44,433 nucleotides of DNA from Enterococcus canintestini (lineage in GTDB: Bacteria > Bacillota > Bacilli > Lactobacillales > Enterococcaceae): assembly GCF_001885735.1 (NCBI RefSeq), contig NZ_JXKG01000020.1, positions 1-44,433 on the forward strand. Direction: 5' to 3'. Under the pieces are notes generated by a model. That model was not told the origin of the DNA. It did not search any database and worked only from the letters and a program-made list of their open reading frames with translations. Made by a program: the position numbers and the translations under genes. This document shows positions 7,845 through 16,595 of this stretch, in pieces (the first letter of the stretch is position 1; every line of letters begins with the position of its first letter).

Positions 7845-8555
7845 TTAAGCAAACTTTTGCACGAAATAATTGAAAAATTCGCGTTCTTTTTCAACAGTAA
7901 AATAAGCTAATTCTGGATGCCATTGAACCCCCATAATCGAATGGTTGATACTTTCAATACCTTCAATAACGCCATCTGGTGCTGTTGCAGTGACGATAAA
8001 TTCATCTGCTAGTGTATCTATTACTTGATGGTGAAAAGAGTTGACTTGGTAAGTTTGAGGAAGAAATTCTCCCAAGCGCGTATTGATATCAATTTCAACG
8101 GTATGAGTTGGTAGCTCAAATGGTGTTGGCACTTGTACATGTTTTAAAAGCGGGGCGTCTGCTAAACTTAAATCTTGTAAAAGGGTACCACCAAAAGCAA
8201 CGTTTAGCAGTTGCATACCACGACAGACGCCAATAATCGGTTTTTTTGCTTTGAGGGCTTCTTTAACGAGTGCCATTTCAAATAAATCACGGCGATGATT
8301 GGTTGCTCCTAGTTTTTGATGAGGCAAAGCACCGTAACTTTCTGGCGATACATCTTGGCCCCCTGCTAAAAGTAATTTATCAATTTGTTGAACATAGCTT
8401 TTGGCATCTTCTACTGAACCAATGGGTAAGAGTAGCGGTAAACCACCGGCATTTTGTATGCCAGATACAAAGTTGCGGGGAGTATAGCTAATCCAGTGAC
8501 TATCTGTGTCAATCATGGTTTGTTCATTGGCGGCAATGCCAATAATTGGTTTCAT
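7845..8555 (-). CDS. Class I glutamine amidotransferase-like hydrolase (peptidase C26, PuuD-like)
   Basis: A 236-residue stand-alone glutamine amidotransferase-fold hydrolase of the gamma-glutamyl-gamma-aminobutyrate hydrolase type. The catalytic triad is visible: Cys111 in GVCRGMQLLNV, and His213 and Glu215 in QWHPE. The GGQDVSPESYG loop is also typical of the family. Relatives cleave gamma-glutamyl amides in polyamine breakdown, but no other putrescine genes are nearby, so the substrate is inferred only from family. It has a good AAAGGACG ribosome binding site and is transcribed convergently with the ABC exporter. The glyoxalase-like gene lies upstream on the same strand, 129 bases away, separated by an inverted-repeat element. 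Confidence 0.88.
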   Translation of the reverse strand: MKPIIGIAANEQTMIDTDSHWISYTPRNFVSGIQNAGGLPLLLPIGSVEDAKSYVQQIDKLLLAGGQDVSPESYGALPHQKLGATNHRRDLFEMALVKEALKAKKPIIGVCRGMQLLNVAFGGTLLQDLSLADAPLLKHVQVPTPFELPTHTVEIDINTRLGEFLPQTYQVNSFHHQVIDTLADEFIVTATAPDGVIEGIESINHSIMGVQWHPELAYFTVEKEREFFNYFVQKFA

Positions 8556-8577
8556 ATTTTCACGTCCTTTTAAAAGA

Positions 8578-8671
8578 GAACTGTTATTAAAGAAGTTGAC
8601 TAAAAATTGTACCGAGCATTTTTTAGTGAAAACTAAAAGTTAAAGGTAATGAAGGCCTTTATTAACAGTTC
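8578..8671. repeat. Short inverted-repeat intergenic element
   Basis: Ends GAACTGTTATTAAAG (8578-8592) and CTTTATTAACAGTTC (8657-8671) are inverted with one mismatch; an inner ACTAAAAA/TTTTTAGT pair nests inside. It fills the gap between the glyoxalase-like and amidotransferase genes. No T-run follows on either strand. Confidence 0.5.
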
Positions 8672-8684
8672 AATTTAAATCCTA

Positions 8685-9059
8685 CTATTTTTCTCGGATA
8701 ACTTCGATTTTATAACCGTCAGGATCAACTACAAAATAATAAGAAGGAGCCGTACCAGGTAAGCCTTTTAAGTCAGTTAGATTATATCCTGCTTCTTTTT
8801 GCTTTTTGTGTAAGGCTTCTAAATCACTAACGGCAATTGCAATATGACCATAACCATCACCCAAATCATAAGCACCATGATCGTAGTTATATGTTAATTC
8901 TAACTCGTAATCATCTTCTGGTAAGCTTAAGTAAACCAAAGTAAATTTATTTTCGGGAAAGTCACGGCGACTTTTTTCAACAAAGCCAAAAGCTCCCTCA
9001 TAAAAGGCTAATGAAGCCTCTAAGTCTTTGACACGTACACAAGTATGAGCCATTTTCAT
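8685..9059 (-). CDS. gloA: Glyoxalase I-like protein (lactoylglutathione lyase, VOC family)
   Basis: A 124-residue vicinal-oxygen-chelate protein. The four metal ligands expected of glyoxalase I are in place: His5 (MAHTCVRVKD), Glu54 (YELELTYN), His72 (GYGHIAIAV) and Glu119 (YKIEVI). The enzyme isomerises the methylglyoxal-thiol hemithioacetal, detoxifying methylglyoxal formed from triose phosphates. The small size without extra insertions suggests the bacterial Ni/Co-type enzyme. The start has an AAAGGA ribosome binding site. The gene is divergent from the Nudix gene. Confidence 0.9.
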   Translation of the reverse strand: MKMAHTCVRVKDLEASLAFYEGAFGFVEKSRRDFPENKFTLVYLSLPEDDYELELTYNYDHGAYDLGDGYGHIAIAVSDLEALHKKQKEAGYNLTDLKGLPGTAPSYYFVVDPDGYKIEVIREK

Positions 9060-9191
9060 AAAAAATCAGTCCTTTCTATTTTATAAAATCATCTTATCAT
9101 AGCCAGTTAGCCCTGATAAGAAATACGCTTTGGCTTGTGAAAATAACAACATTTCGGTAAAATAAACAAAATGAAAAGTGGAGGTTGCAAA

Positions 9192-9635
9192 ATGGAACCA
9201 GTGTTTGGGAAAAAGGAGCAAGACAAAACCTATCAAGCGCGCTATGGTGCTTATGTCGTAGTAAGTCGCAAAAAAGGACAAGAAGTTATTTTGGTACAAG
9301 CTCCAAATGGTGCCTATTTTTTACCGGGAGGAGAAATTGAAGGGGCTGAAACGCATCTTGAAGCTATAAAGCGGGAAATGTTAGAAGAATTGGGCTTTGA
9401 GGTTGTAGTGGGAAATTATTTAGGTGAAGCAGTAGAATATTTCTATTCAAGCCATCGGGATACATATTTTTATCATCCTGGTTATTTTTATGTGGTCAAC
9501 AGTTGGGAAAAAGTTGCCGCCCCCACTGAAAAGACCAATAATTTACGTTGGGTGACACCTGATGAGGCGATGCTTTTGTTAAAACGGGGCAGTCATCGTT
9601 GGGCAGTGCAAAAGTGGATGCAAATAGAAAATTAA
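9192..9635 (+). CDS. Nudix hydrolase
   Basis: A 147-residue Nudix protein. The Nudix box matches the consensus GX5EX7REUXEEXGU exactly at residues 47-69, with Arg61, Glu62, Glu65 and Glu66 as the metal-binding core. The family hydrolyses nucleoside diphosphates linked to another moiety, often for house-cleaning; the exact substrate cannot be read from sequence. I chose ATG 9192 because GTGGAGG (9178-9184) lies seven bases upstream, rather than the ATG at 9171. It appears to be a single gene, with no clear terminator before the next promoter. Confidence 0.9.
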   Translation: MEPVFGKKEQDKTYQARYGAYVVVSRKKGQEVILVQAPNGAYFLPGGEIEGAETHLEAIKREMLEELGFEVVVGNYLGEAVEYFYSSHRDTYFYHPGYFYVVNSWEKVAAPTEKTNNLRWVTPDEAMLLLKRGSHRWAVQKWMQIEN

Positions 9636-9738
9636 AAAATTACCGGACTTTAACCAAGCTAATCTTTTTGGTTGAAGTCTTTTTGTATTTTTACCAGAAA
9701 GAGGCGCGAATTGTACTGTGTTTTTGCCAAAATTTCGT

Positions 9739-9744
9739 TATAAT
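9739..9744 (+). promoter_or_regulatory. Probable -10 box upstream of the ABC exporter gene
   Basis: A perfect TATAAT lies about 85 bases before the exporter start. The -35 is uncertain: TTGTAC (9711-9716) is 22 bases away, and TGTGTT (9717-9722) is weak but 16 bases away. Confidence 0.4.
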
Positions 9745-9829
9745 GGATAAAGTTGTCTGCTGTTTTCGTGTTTCTGACAAGAAAAATCATCAGCGGTTTG
9801 TAGTAAATTATGTGTAAAGGAGAAAAAAG

Positions 9830-11545
9830 ATGCTAAAACGTTTTTTTAAATATTATCGTCCTTATAAAGGACTATTCATCCTAGATTTTACCTGTGCTGT
9901 TTTAGCTGGTCTATTAGAGTTGGTATTTCCAGTGGCAGTCAATGAAGTTATTGATAAAATTATGCCCCAAAAAGAATTTCGCATTATTCTAATGGCTTGT
10001 TGCGCACTGTTTTTATTTTATATATTAAATACTGTTTTACAATATATCGTGGTCTTTTTTGGTCATAAATTGGGGGTTAACATTGAAACAGACATGCGTA
10101 AGGAATTGTTTGCGCATTTACAAACCCAACCGTATGAGTATTACGACAATCAAAAGACTGGTAAATTAATCAGCCGTTTGACCACCGATTTATTTGAAAT
10201 TTCAGAAGTTGCCCACCATGGTCCAGAAGATATTTTTATTACGCTTATGACGTTAGCGGGTTCATTTTTATTAATGTTACATACCCATGTGAAACTAGCA
10301 ATTGCAACTTTTGCTTTATTGCCTTTAATTACGATTGCACTAGTGTTTTTCAATAAAAAAATGACGAAAGTAAATACGCGCATATACGAAAACTTAGGCG
10401 AATTTAACGCTGGGGTTGAAGCTTCGGTTAGTGGTATTCGAGTAACCCAATCTTTTGCAAATGAAAATTTTGAGGCAACTCGTTTTGCGGGCTTGAGTGA
10501 AGCCTATCGACAATCGAAGATTTTGTTTTATCGTGTGATGGCGGTAAGTTCAGCTTATAACTATTTACTAATTCGGCTAATTAATTTATTTACTTTAATT
10601 TTTGGTTCTTATTATGTAATTCAAGGTGAGTTAACGAACGGTCAATTTGTTGGTTTTATATTATTAGCCAATGTTTTTGTGCGACCGATTGAAAAAGTGA
10701 ATAATATGATTGAAAGTTATCCCAAAGGCATTGCTGGTTTTAAACGTTTAACAGAAGAATTAGATAAAAAACCTAATATTTTAGATCGTCCCGATGCTAT
10801 TGCGGTGAAGGAATTAAAAGGCGATATTTTATATCGGGATGTTTCATTTTCTTATGGAGGCGAAAAACCAGTTTTAGACCATATTAATTTGGCTATTGCA
10901 CCGGGAGAAACGGTGGCTTTTGTCGGTCAAAGTGGTTCTGGTAAAACAACTTTATGTAACTTATTGCCCCGCTTTTATGATGTAACCGGTGGTGCCATTA
11001 CAATTGATGGCATCGATATTCGGCAAATGACATTAAAATCGTTACGCAATCAAATTGGGATTGTGCAACAAGATGTTTTCTTATTTCCAGGCAGTATTAA
11101 AGAAAATATCGCTTATGGTCGTTTAGATGCAAGCGATGAAGAAATCATGGCAGCCGCTAAGCTTGCTCATTTGGATGGCGTCTTAGCGCAAATGCCTGAT
11201 GGAATTGAAACTCAAATCGGAGAACGTGGGGTAAAATTATCTGGGGGACAAAAACAAAGAGTTGCCATTGCACGCATGTTTTTAAAAAATCCGCCAATCT
11301 TAATATTAGATGAAGCAACTTCAGCGCTTGATACCGAGACAGAACAAGTCATTCAAGAATCGCTTAATTCGCTGGCTAAAGGCCGGACAACTTTAATCAT
11401 CGCCCATCGATTAGCTTCTATTAAACACGCTAGCCGAATCGTTGTGGTCAGTCCAAAAGGAATCGTAGAACAAGGTAGCCATGAAGAATTAATGGCAAAA
11501 GGCGGCGCTTATCGGGCGCTTTATGAAGCACAGTTTAGAAAATAA
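9830..11545 (+). CDS. ABC exporter, fused permease/ATPase (MsbA/YwjA-like)
   Basis: A 571-residue half-transporter with an N-terminal six-helix exporter domain (about 1-310) and a C-terminal nucleotide-binding domain. Walker A GQSGSGKTT is near residue 365, the Q-loop near IVQQDVFLFPG, signature LSGGQKQR near 470, Walker B ILILDEATSALD near 490, and the switch His in IIAHRLAS. It would act as a homodimer in the cytoplasmic membrane, exporting a lipid, drug or other hydrophobic compound; the substrate cannot be told. It resembles Bacillus YwjA in size and layout. The start has an AAAGGAG ribosome binding site, and the gene ends in its own terminator. Confidence 0.92.
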   Translation: MLKRFFKYYRPYKGLFILDFTCAVLAGLLELVFPVAVNEVIDKIMPQKEFRIILMACCALFLFYILNTVLQYIVVFFGHKLGVNIETDMRKELFAHLQTQPYEYYDNQKTGKLISRLTTDLFEISEVAHHGPEDIFITLMTLAGSFLLMLHTHVKLAIATFALLPLITIALVFFNKKMTKVNTRIYENLGEFNAGVEASVSGIRVTQSFANENFEATRFAGLSEAYRQSKILFYRVMAVSSAYNYLLIRLINLFTLIFGSYYVIQGELTNGQFVGFILLANVFVRPIEKVNNMIESYPKGIAGFKRLTEELDKKPNILDRPDAIAVKELKGDILYRDVSFSYGGEKPVLDHINLAIAPGETVAFVGQSGSGKTTLCNLLPRFYDVTGGAITIDGIDIRQMTLKSLRNQIGIVQQDVFLFPGSIKENIAYGRLDASDEEIMAAAKLAHLDGVLAQMPDGIETQIGERGVKLSGGQKQRVAIARMFLKNPPILILDEATSALDTETEQVIQESLNSLAKGRTTLIIAHRLASIKHASRIVVVSPKGIVEQGSHEELMAKGGAYRALYEAQFRK

Positions 11546-11570
11546 TAAAAAAATCGCTATTAAAGATTAG

Positions 11571-11608
11571 CCCCTACGTTAGATTAAAATCTATGTTAGG
11601 GGTTTTTA
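11571..11608 (+). terminator. Terminator of the ABC exporter gene
   Basis: CCCCTA...TAGATT (11571-11585) pairs with AATCTA...TAGGGG around a three-base internal mismatch, followed by TTTTT. Confidence 0.8.
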
Positions 11609-11772
11609 TATAGCATAATCTGCTGGCGAGCGGCTAAAATTTGTTATGTAAGTACTAAAGTTTGTTGCTATAAATTTATTTATTTTATCCGTATACTAAA
11701 ACAGTGTTATCGTGTTTTTGAACATAGAATCAAAAGTCTTTTAATTAATAAATTTTAGTGAATAACAAAAAA

Positions 11773-11787
11773 ATGAAAGCGTAGACA
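11773..11787 (+). promoter_or_regulatory. Catabolite-responsive element (cre) for CcpA
   Basis: ATGAAAGCGTAGACA matches the consensus WTGNAANCGNWNNCW at every fixed position. It overlaps the -35 hexamer of the promoter just downstream, a placement that would block polymerase binding. Confidence 0.75.
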
Positions 11788-11810
11788 ACGTTATTTTAAT
11801 ACGTTATAAT
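11782..11810 (+). promoter_or_regulatory. Promoter of the ROK/AraC/GH20 unit
   Basis: TAGACA (11782-11787) and TATAAT (11805-11810) with a 17-base spacer. The first gene starts 115 bases downstream, leaving a leader of about 110 bases. The rest of the 380-base gap from 11546 holds the exporter terminator, the cre site and the leader palindrome, and nothing else I can identify. Confidence 0.7.
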
Positions 11811-11830
11811 CAAAGCTGTTGCAAAAGCAT

Positions 11831-11873
11831 ACAAAATGTGATTTTTAAAAGTAATTAAGATTTCACATTTTGT
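11831..11873 (+). promoter_or_regulatory. 11-bp inverted repeat in the leader of the ROK/AraC/GH20 unit
   Basis: ACAAAATGTGA (11831-11841) and TCACATTTTGT (11863-11873) are perfect inverted repeats 21 bases apart, downstream of the -10. They could be an operator pair for a dimeric regulator or an mRNA stem-loop; no T-run follows, so it is not a terminator. Confidence 0.5.
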
Positions 11874-11925
11874 TGCGATTTTACATAGGAAAAAGAAAAC
11901 GAGTGAAGGAAAACGAGGTGCCAAA

Positions 11926-12828
11926 ATGAAGATTGTCGCAGTTGATATCGGCGGAACAGGGGTAAAAACTGGCTTGTTAAAATTAAACGGAGAAATAATG
12001 CAAAGCCATGATTTTAAGACACCAAGAGAAAATTATGCGCTTTTAACCGAGCAACTTATTGCGCATATTACGAAATATTACGACCGTCAGTTTGATGGTA
12101 TTGCCATTAGTAGCACGGGCTTAGTCGATCCGCTAACACAAGAAATTGGGATGAGCTCACCTATTTATGAACCTTTTGGTAAAAAATTAGTAAGTACATT
12201 ATATAACCATTACCACGTTCCGGTGAGTGCAGAAAATGATGGGAATTGTGCGTTATTAGCCGAAAAATGGTTAGGAAATGGCAAAAATTGTCAAGATCTC
12301 GCGTTGATTGTCTTAGGGACTTCAGTCGGTGGGGCAGTTATGTTGAACGATCAATTGGTTCGTGGCAAACATTTATTGGCAGGGGAATTTGGTTTTATGC
12401 TATTTCCTGTTACATCCCCGCATAAAAAGTGGGAGATTTGGAGTATTACCGGTGCTACGCGTAGTTTAGTAAATGAGGTTGCTTGTAAAAAAGGGATAGC
12501 GGCTGAAAAATTAGATGGTCAAAAAGTCATAAAACTCTATCAAGCCAAAGATAAGAGTGCAATTTTAGCAATGGATCACTTCATCGAAGAACTAGCGGTT
12601 GCTTGTTACAATTTACAGTATATTTTAGATCCAGAAAAAATTTTAATTGGTGGGGGAATTTCAAAAGCGGAAATATTGTTACCGCTATTACAAATAAAAA
12701 TCAATGAATTGGCGGCTAAAATTCCCAGCAATGTTTTAATCCCTAAAATTGAAAATTGCGCCTTCTTTAATCAATCTAACTTGTTGGGGGCTTGTTATGA
12801 TTGGCAACAAAAATATCATTTGGATTAG
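11926..12828 (+). CDS. ROK-family sugar kinase
   Basis: A 300-residue ROK protein without an N-terminal DNA-binding domain, hence a sugar kinase rather than a repressor. It shows the ATP phosphate loop DIGGTGVKTG (residues 7-16), STGLVDP (63-69), the catalytic Asp105 in ENDGNCALLAE, and the adenosine-site GGGISKAE near the C terminus. The usual Cys-rich zinc motif of ROK glucokinases (CxCGxxGCxE) is absent. In this locus the likely substrate is an N-acetylhexosamine or hexose released by the glycosidases, but that is inference. It is the first gene of the unit; AGGTG lies seven bases before the ATG. Confidence 0.88.
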   Translation: MKIVAVDIGGTGVKTGLLKLNGEIMQSHDFKTPRENYALLTEQLIAHITKYYDRQFDGIAISSTGLVDPLTQEIGMSSPIYEPFGKKLVSTLYNHYHVPVSAENDGNCALLAEKWLGNGKNCQDLALIVLGTSVGGAVMLNDQLVRGKHLLAGEFGFMLFPVTSPHKKWEIWSITGATRSLVNEVACKKGIAAEKLDGQKVIKLYQAKDKSAILAMDHFIEELAVACYNLQYILDPEKILIGGGISKAEILLPLLQIKINELAAKIPSNVLIPKIENCAFFNQSNLLGACYDWQQKYHLD

Positions 12829-12863
12829 CTAAAAGACGGTAGAAAAGTGATAGGGGAGAAAAA

Positions 12864-15107
12864 ATGAAATTGAAGTTGAAGAAATTACCATTATTTCGTA
12901 TGACTGGGCTGACGCGTTCCATTTTGTCTTATTTAGTCGTTTTTTTATTTCCATTTTTAATTGTTTCAGGAATTTGGTTTAAAACATCCAAAGACAGCAT
13001 TAATCAACAAGTCACATTATCTGCACGCAATCATTTATTACAATTACAATCAGCCTTTGAGAATAATTTGATGCAATTAAATGATTTATCCCATCAAATT
13101 CCTTTTGATAACAAACTCTCTTTGGCACAAACAAATCATGCCTATTACGCCACAGAAGGACAACAAAGTCTAAAGAAAAGCCGATTAGCAGGTAGTATCG
13201 TAGCGGATGTCTTTTTGCTTTATTATGATAAGCCAGAGGCGCTTTTTTCGGCTGACGGTTGGCTTTCTCTTGATGTCTTTTTAAAAGAAGCTAAGGCAGA
13301 AAGCTTTGCTAAAAACCAAGTGGCAGAATTATTTCAAACTAAAGTACCAAAACTGGTTAATTTAGCGTCAAAAACAGCAATCAGTAAGCGCCTTTATTAT
13401 CTTGTTCCCTTACAAAATCAAGACCAAGTAGCTTATGGAACAGCTATCTATGCCATTAAAGACTCCAGTATTCAACAACTTTTAGACCAATCAACTTTTG
13501 GTGAAGAAAGTTCCAACTTTATTGTCAATAAACAAAATGAAGTCTTATTTCATACTGGCAAAAAAGAACTCTTGACCTACTTGAAAGAAAAAGAACAACT
13601 GCAACAAGTAACAAAAAAGACTCACGTAAAAATTGAGCAACAAGACTATCAAATCCAAGCTTTGGACAAGTCTAGCTTTGATTTAGCTTATATTTCTTTA
13701 GTAGATCCTAATAATGCACTAGACTCAGTAAATCAAGTGCAGCGAAATTTGCTTTATTTTATTGGTTTTATTTTAATCATTGGGGCTATGGTAGTTTATG
13801 TCTTAGGCAGGCGCAGCTATCAACCGATGCGTCAGTTGGAAAAATTGATTGCAAATTACACGACCCAAGAAGTGAAAGAAGGGGAATATGCGCCGTCATT
13901 TGTGCATGAAAGAATTGAACAATTTCTAGACGAAAATAAAGCACTCCACCAAGAAATTAAACGACAAACACCCCATGCCAGAGAACAAGTTTTACGTAAA
14001 TTAATTGGGGATAGGATTAAAACACAAGCGCAGTTGCAACTTTTATTAGACTCGGTGCACGTAAAACTGACTGGTCAACACTTTTTTGTTATGACAATTA
14101 GTACAAAAGAAAACACATTAAACGAATTTTCAACAGAGCATGACTTATTAATCGAATATTTACAAACGGTTAAAGGAAAAGGTTATACCGCCTATGCCAC
14201 GGAAATTTTATCAACACAAGTGATTGCAATTTTAGTGGGCTATGAAGAGATAACTGGTGCCAAACGCATTGCAGAAGCTTTCCATCATGAAATTTTTGAT
14301 TTAGTTGGGTTGCAGTTAACCATTGCCATCGGAGATCCGGTGGATAACTTGATTGAAATTAACCGCTCCTTTATTGAAGCATTGGCAGCTTTGGAATATG
14401 CCTATAGTCAAAAAAGTCAAAAAATTATTTTTTACGATGCATTAAAAGATGAAACGAAAAAAGCTGGGATTCATTATCCTGACTCAGAAGAAATGAAACT
14501 AGTACAAAGTTTAACGCAAGGGGATTATGCAGTAGCCACAGAAACCATTCACGCTTTAATTGAAGTGGGAGTAAAACAGGGCTCCCCGAATGCCCAAAAA
14601 ATGTTTGGTTTTTATTTATTAAATACACTAACCAAGTTTGCTAGTAAAATTGATAGTCACGACGCGCTAATGGTGGCTGAAAAAGCGACTGATTTTCATA
14701 GTTTATATGATTTAGAACCGAATCTGTTGCAAATTGCTCAGCTTCTTTGCGCATTAGTGCAGGAAAAGCCACAAAATAAAGAATCGCAATTAAAGCAAGA
14801 ATTATTTGACTTTATCAATAAAAATTATGCCGCCTCACAACTATCTTTGGAGTGGTTGGCTGAAGAATTTGACATGTCTGTTTCTTATTTAAGCCGTTTT
14901 ATTAAAAAAGAAAGTGGGCTCACTTTCTCAAAATACATTCAAGAACTACGCTTAAATAAAATTAAACAAGCTTTAGTTGAAACCAATCGTCCGATTAAAG
15001 ATATTATTCGTGATGCAGGATATTACGATGTTTCCAATTATACCCGTAAGTTTCGGACAATCGTAGGTGTAACGCCAGGGCAATACCGCACCTTACATCA
15101 AAATTAG
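12864..15107 (+). CDS. Membrane-bound AraC/YesN-type transcriptional regulator
   Basis: A 747-residue regulator with a transmembrane segment at about residues 18-38, an extracytoplasmic sensing region of about 250 residues, a second membrane segment at about 291-313 (LLYFIGFILIIGAMVVYVLG), a cytoplasmic linker region and a C-terminal AraC-type double helix-turn-helix (about 645-745; LEWLAEEFDMSVSYLSRFIKKESGLTFSKYI and IKDIIRDAGYYDVSNYTRKFRTIVGVTPGQYR). Such one-component membrane regulators are commonly found with LplB/YtcP-type ABC importers, as here. It probably senses an oligosaccharide or the loaded binding protein outside the cell and activates the three units of the locus. It starts 36 bases after the ROK gene. 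Confidence 0.9.
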   Translation: MKLKLKKLPLFRMTGLTRSILSYLVVFLFPFLIVSGIWFKTSKDSINQQVTLSARNHLLQLQSAFENNLMQLNDLSHQIPFDNKLSLAQTNHAYYATEGQQSLKKSRLAGSIVADVFLLYYDKPEALFSADGWLSLDVFLKEAKAESFAKNQVAELFQTKVPKLVNLASKTAISKRLYYLVPLQNQDQVAYGTAIYAIKDSSIQQLLDQSTFGEESSNFIVNKQNEVLFHTGKKELLTYLKEKEQLQQVTKKTHVKIEQQDYQIQALDKSSFDLAYISLVDPNNALDSVNQVQRNLLYFIGFILIIGAMVVYVLGRRSYQPMRQLEKLIANYTTQEVKEGEYAPSFVHERIEQFLDENKALHQEIKRQTPHAREQVLRKLIGDRIKTQAQLQLLLDSVHVKLTGQHFFVMTISTKENTLNEFSTEHDLLIEYLQTVKGKGYTAYATEILSTQVIAILVGYEEITGAKRIAEAFHHEIFDLVGLQLTIAIGDPVDNLIEINRSFIEALAALEYAYSQKSQKIIFYDALKDETKKAGIHYPDSEEMKLVQSLTQGDYAVATETIHALIEVGVKQGSPNAQKMFGFYLLNTLTKFASKIDSHDALMVAEKATDFHSLYDLEPNLLQIAQLLCALVQEKPQNKESQLKQELFDFINKNYAASQLSLEWLAEEFDMSVSYLSRFIKKESGLTFSKYIQELRLNKIKQALVETNRPIKDIIRDAGYYDVSNYTRKFRTIVGVTPGQYRTLHQN

Positions 15108-15266
15108 CAGCCAGTAAATAGGTACAAACGGTATTTTATTATTATAGGAAAATAAAACATATAAATGAGAGCTTAAAATGACAAGCGAAGTTAAAGTCAC
15201 ACATTGTGGCAAAGACAGTAGCCTTTTATGATAAAAAAGTAAATAGAAATAAAGGAGCTTAATAAA

Positions 15267-16595
15267 ATGATAACAGCCAGTAAAAATAGTCTAGCCAATG
15301 TGACCAAACGAATTAACTTACTTTGCCAAGAGCTACAAGTGGAAAAACCGAATTTTATTTTTGAACTCACTGATAATGTCACAGCTGATTTTGAAATTAA
15401 AAAAGAAGCAAATGGCATTTATATCAAAGCCCAAGAGGAAAAACAACTTTTTTACGGTGCCACCAAAGTCATGCAATCTCTACTGGTGAAAAGAAACTAT
15501 AATAGCAGTTACAAAGGGGCGATTGCAGAACGCTGTGTGATGATTGACATGGGGCGTAAATTCTTTTCTTTGGCACAGTTAAAACAGTTAATTCGCAGTT
15601 TAGCGCTATTTCAATTCACACATCTACAACTCCACTTTTCTGAAAATGAAGGATTTCGGATTGAATCGGAATTGCATCCAGAAGTCGTGTCAAAAGCGCA
15701 TTTAAAAAAATCAGAAGTAAGAGAAATTATTGCTTATGCAAATTACTTCTTTATTCAAGTTATCCCAGATTTTGATACGCCGGGGCATTTGCAAAAAATT
15801 TTGGCCCATTATCCTCAATATCAATTAACGTGTTTTGATGAAGCGGGAAATTTAACCAAAGACAAAAAAGCGTTAAATATCCTTGATCCGGCTGCCGTTA
15901 AATTGATTCAAGATTTTTATCGGGAGTATGGAGAGCTATTTGCTGAAAGTTGCTATTTTCATATTGGGGCTGACGAGTTTGTCGATTTTGATCAAATCGA
16001 GCGCTATCCGACTTTAAGTGCTTACGCAAAGGAAAAATATGGGACTGAGGCCAGTGGGATTGAAGTATTTATCGAATATGCGAACCAAACAATCGACTTT
16101 GTGCGTCAATTAGGTTTTATTCCGCGGGTTTGGAATGACGGCTTTTTCCGTTTGAATCGCTCAGAAAAGTTATCTCTATCACCAGACTGCGAAATTTCTT
16201 ATTGGACGCGCTGGAATCAAAATATGGCACCGGTAGAAACTTTCTTTGAGAAAGGGTATGAAGTCATTAATCATAATGATAACTTTTTTTATTACGTTTT
16301 AGGAGAAGCTGCGAGTTATACTTATCCGACTTATGAAAAAATCAGTCAAGATTTTACTTTAACGACATATGCCGGCAATCAAGTAGTCGCCGAACAATAC
16401 CTTTTACAAACGCCCCAAATTGCTTTAGCTATTTGGTCTGATATTCCGCAAGCTAAAACACAAGCAGAAGTTATTGCAGATGTTTTTTATCTGCAAGCTG
16501 CGCTCAGTCAAAAAGTATTTGCTGAAGAGCCTTTAAAAAAGACTGATTTTGAGCCACTTTTTGACATTTGGCAACAGTCTTTAAAAGTTGAATAA
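15267..16595 (+). CDS. GH20 beta-N-acetylhexosaminidase, intracellular
   Basis: A 442-residue GH20 enzyme. A small N-terminal domain (about 1-85) precedes the TIM barrel, whose start is marked by ERCVMIDMGRKFFS. The catalytic Asp-Glu pair of the substrate-assisted mechanism is Asp236-Glu237 in HIGADEF; PDFDTPGH (167-174) and the aromatic WNDGF are further family landmarks. It removes terminal beta-linked GlcNAc or GalNAc. There is no signal peptide, so it acts on imported sugar. It differs clearly from the 625-residue GH20 of the opposite-strand unit. The start has AAAGGAG nine bases upstream; the gene follows the regulator by 159 bases. Confidence 0.88.
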   Translation: MITASKNSLANVTKRINLLCQELQVEKPNFIFELTDNVTADFEIKKEANGIYIKAQEEKQLFYGATKVMQSLLVKRNYNSSYKGAIAERCVMIDMGRKFFSLAQLKQLIRSLALFQFTHLQLHFSENEGFRIESELHPEVVSKAHLKKSEVREIIAYANYFFIQVIPDFDTPGHLQKILAHYPQYQLTCFDEAGNLTKDKKALNILDPAAVKLIQDFYREYGELFAESCYFHIGADEFVDFDQIERYPTLSAYAKEKYGTEASGIEVFIEYANQTIDFVRQLGFIPRVWNDGFFRLNRSEKLSLSPDCEISYWTRWNQNMAPVETFFEKGYEVINHNDNFFYYVLGEAASYTYPTYEKISQDFTLTTYAGNQVVAEQYLLQTPQIALAIWSDIPQAKTQAEVIADVFYLQAALSQKVFAEEPLKKTDFEPLFDIWQQSLKVE

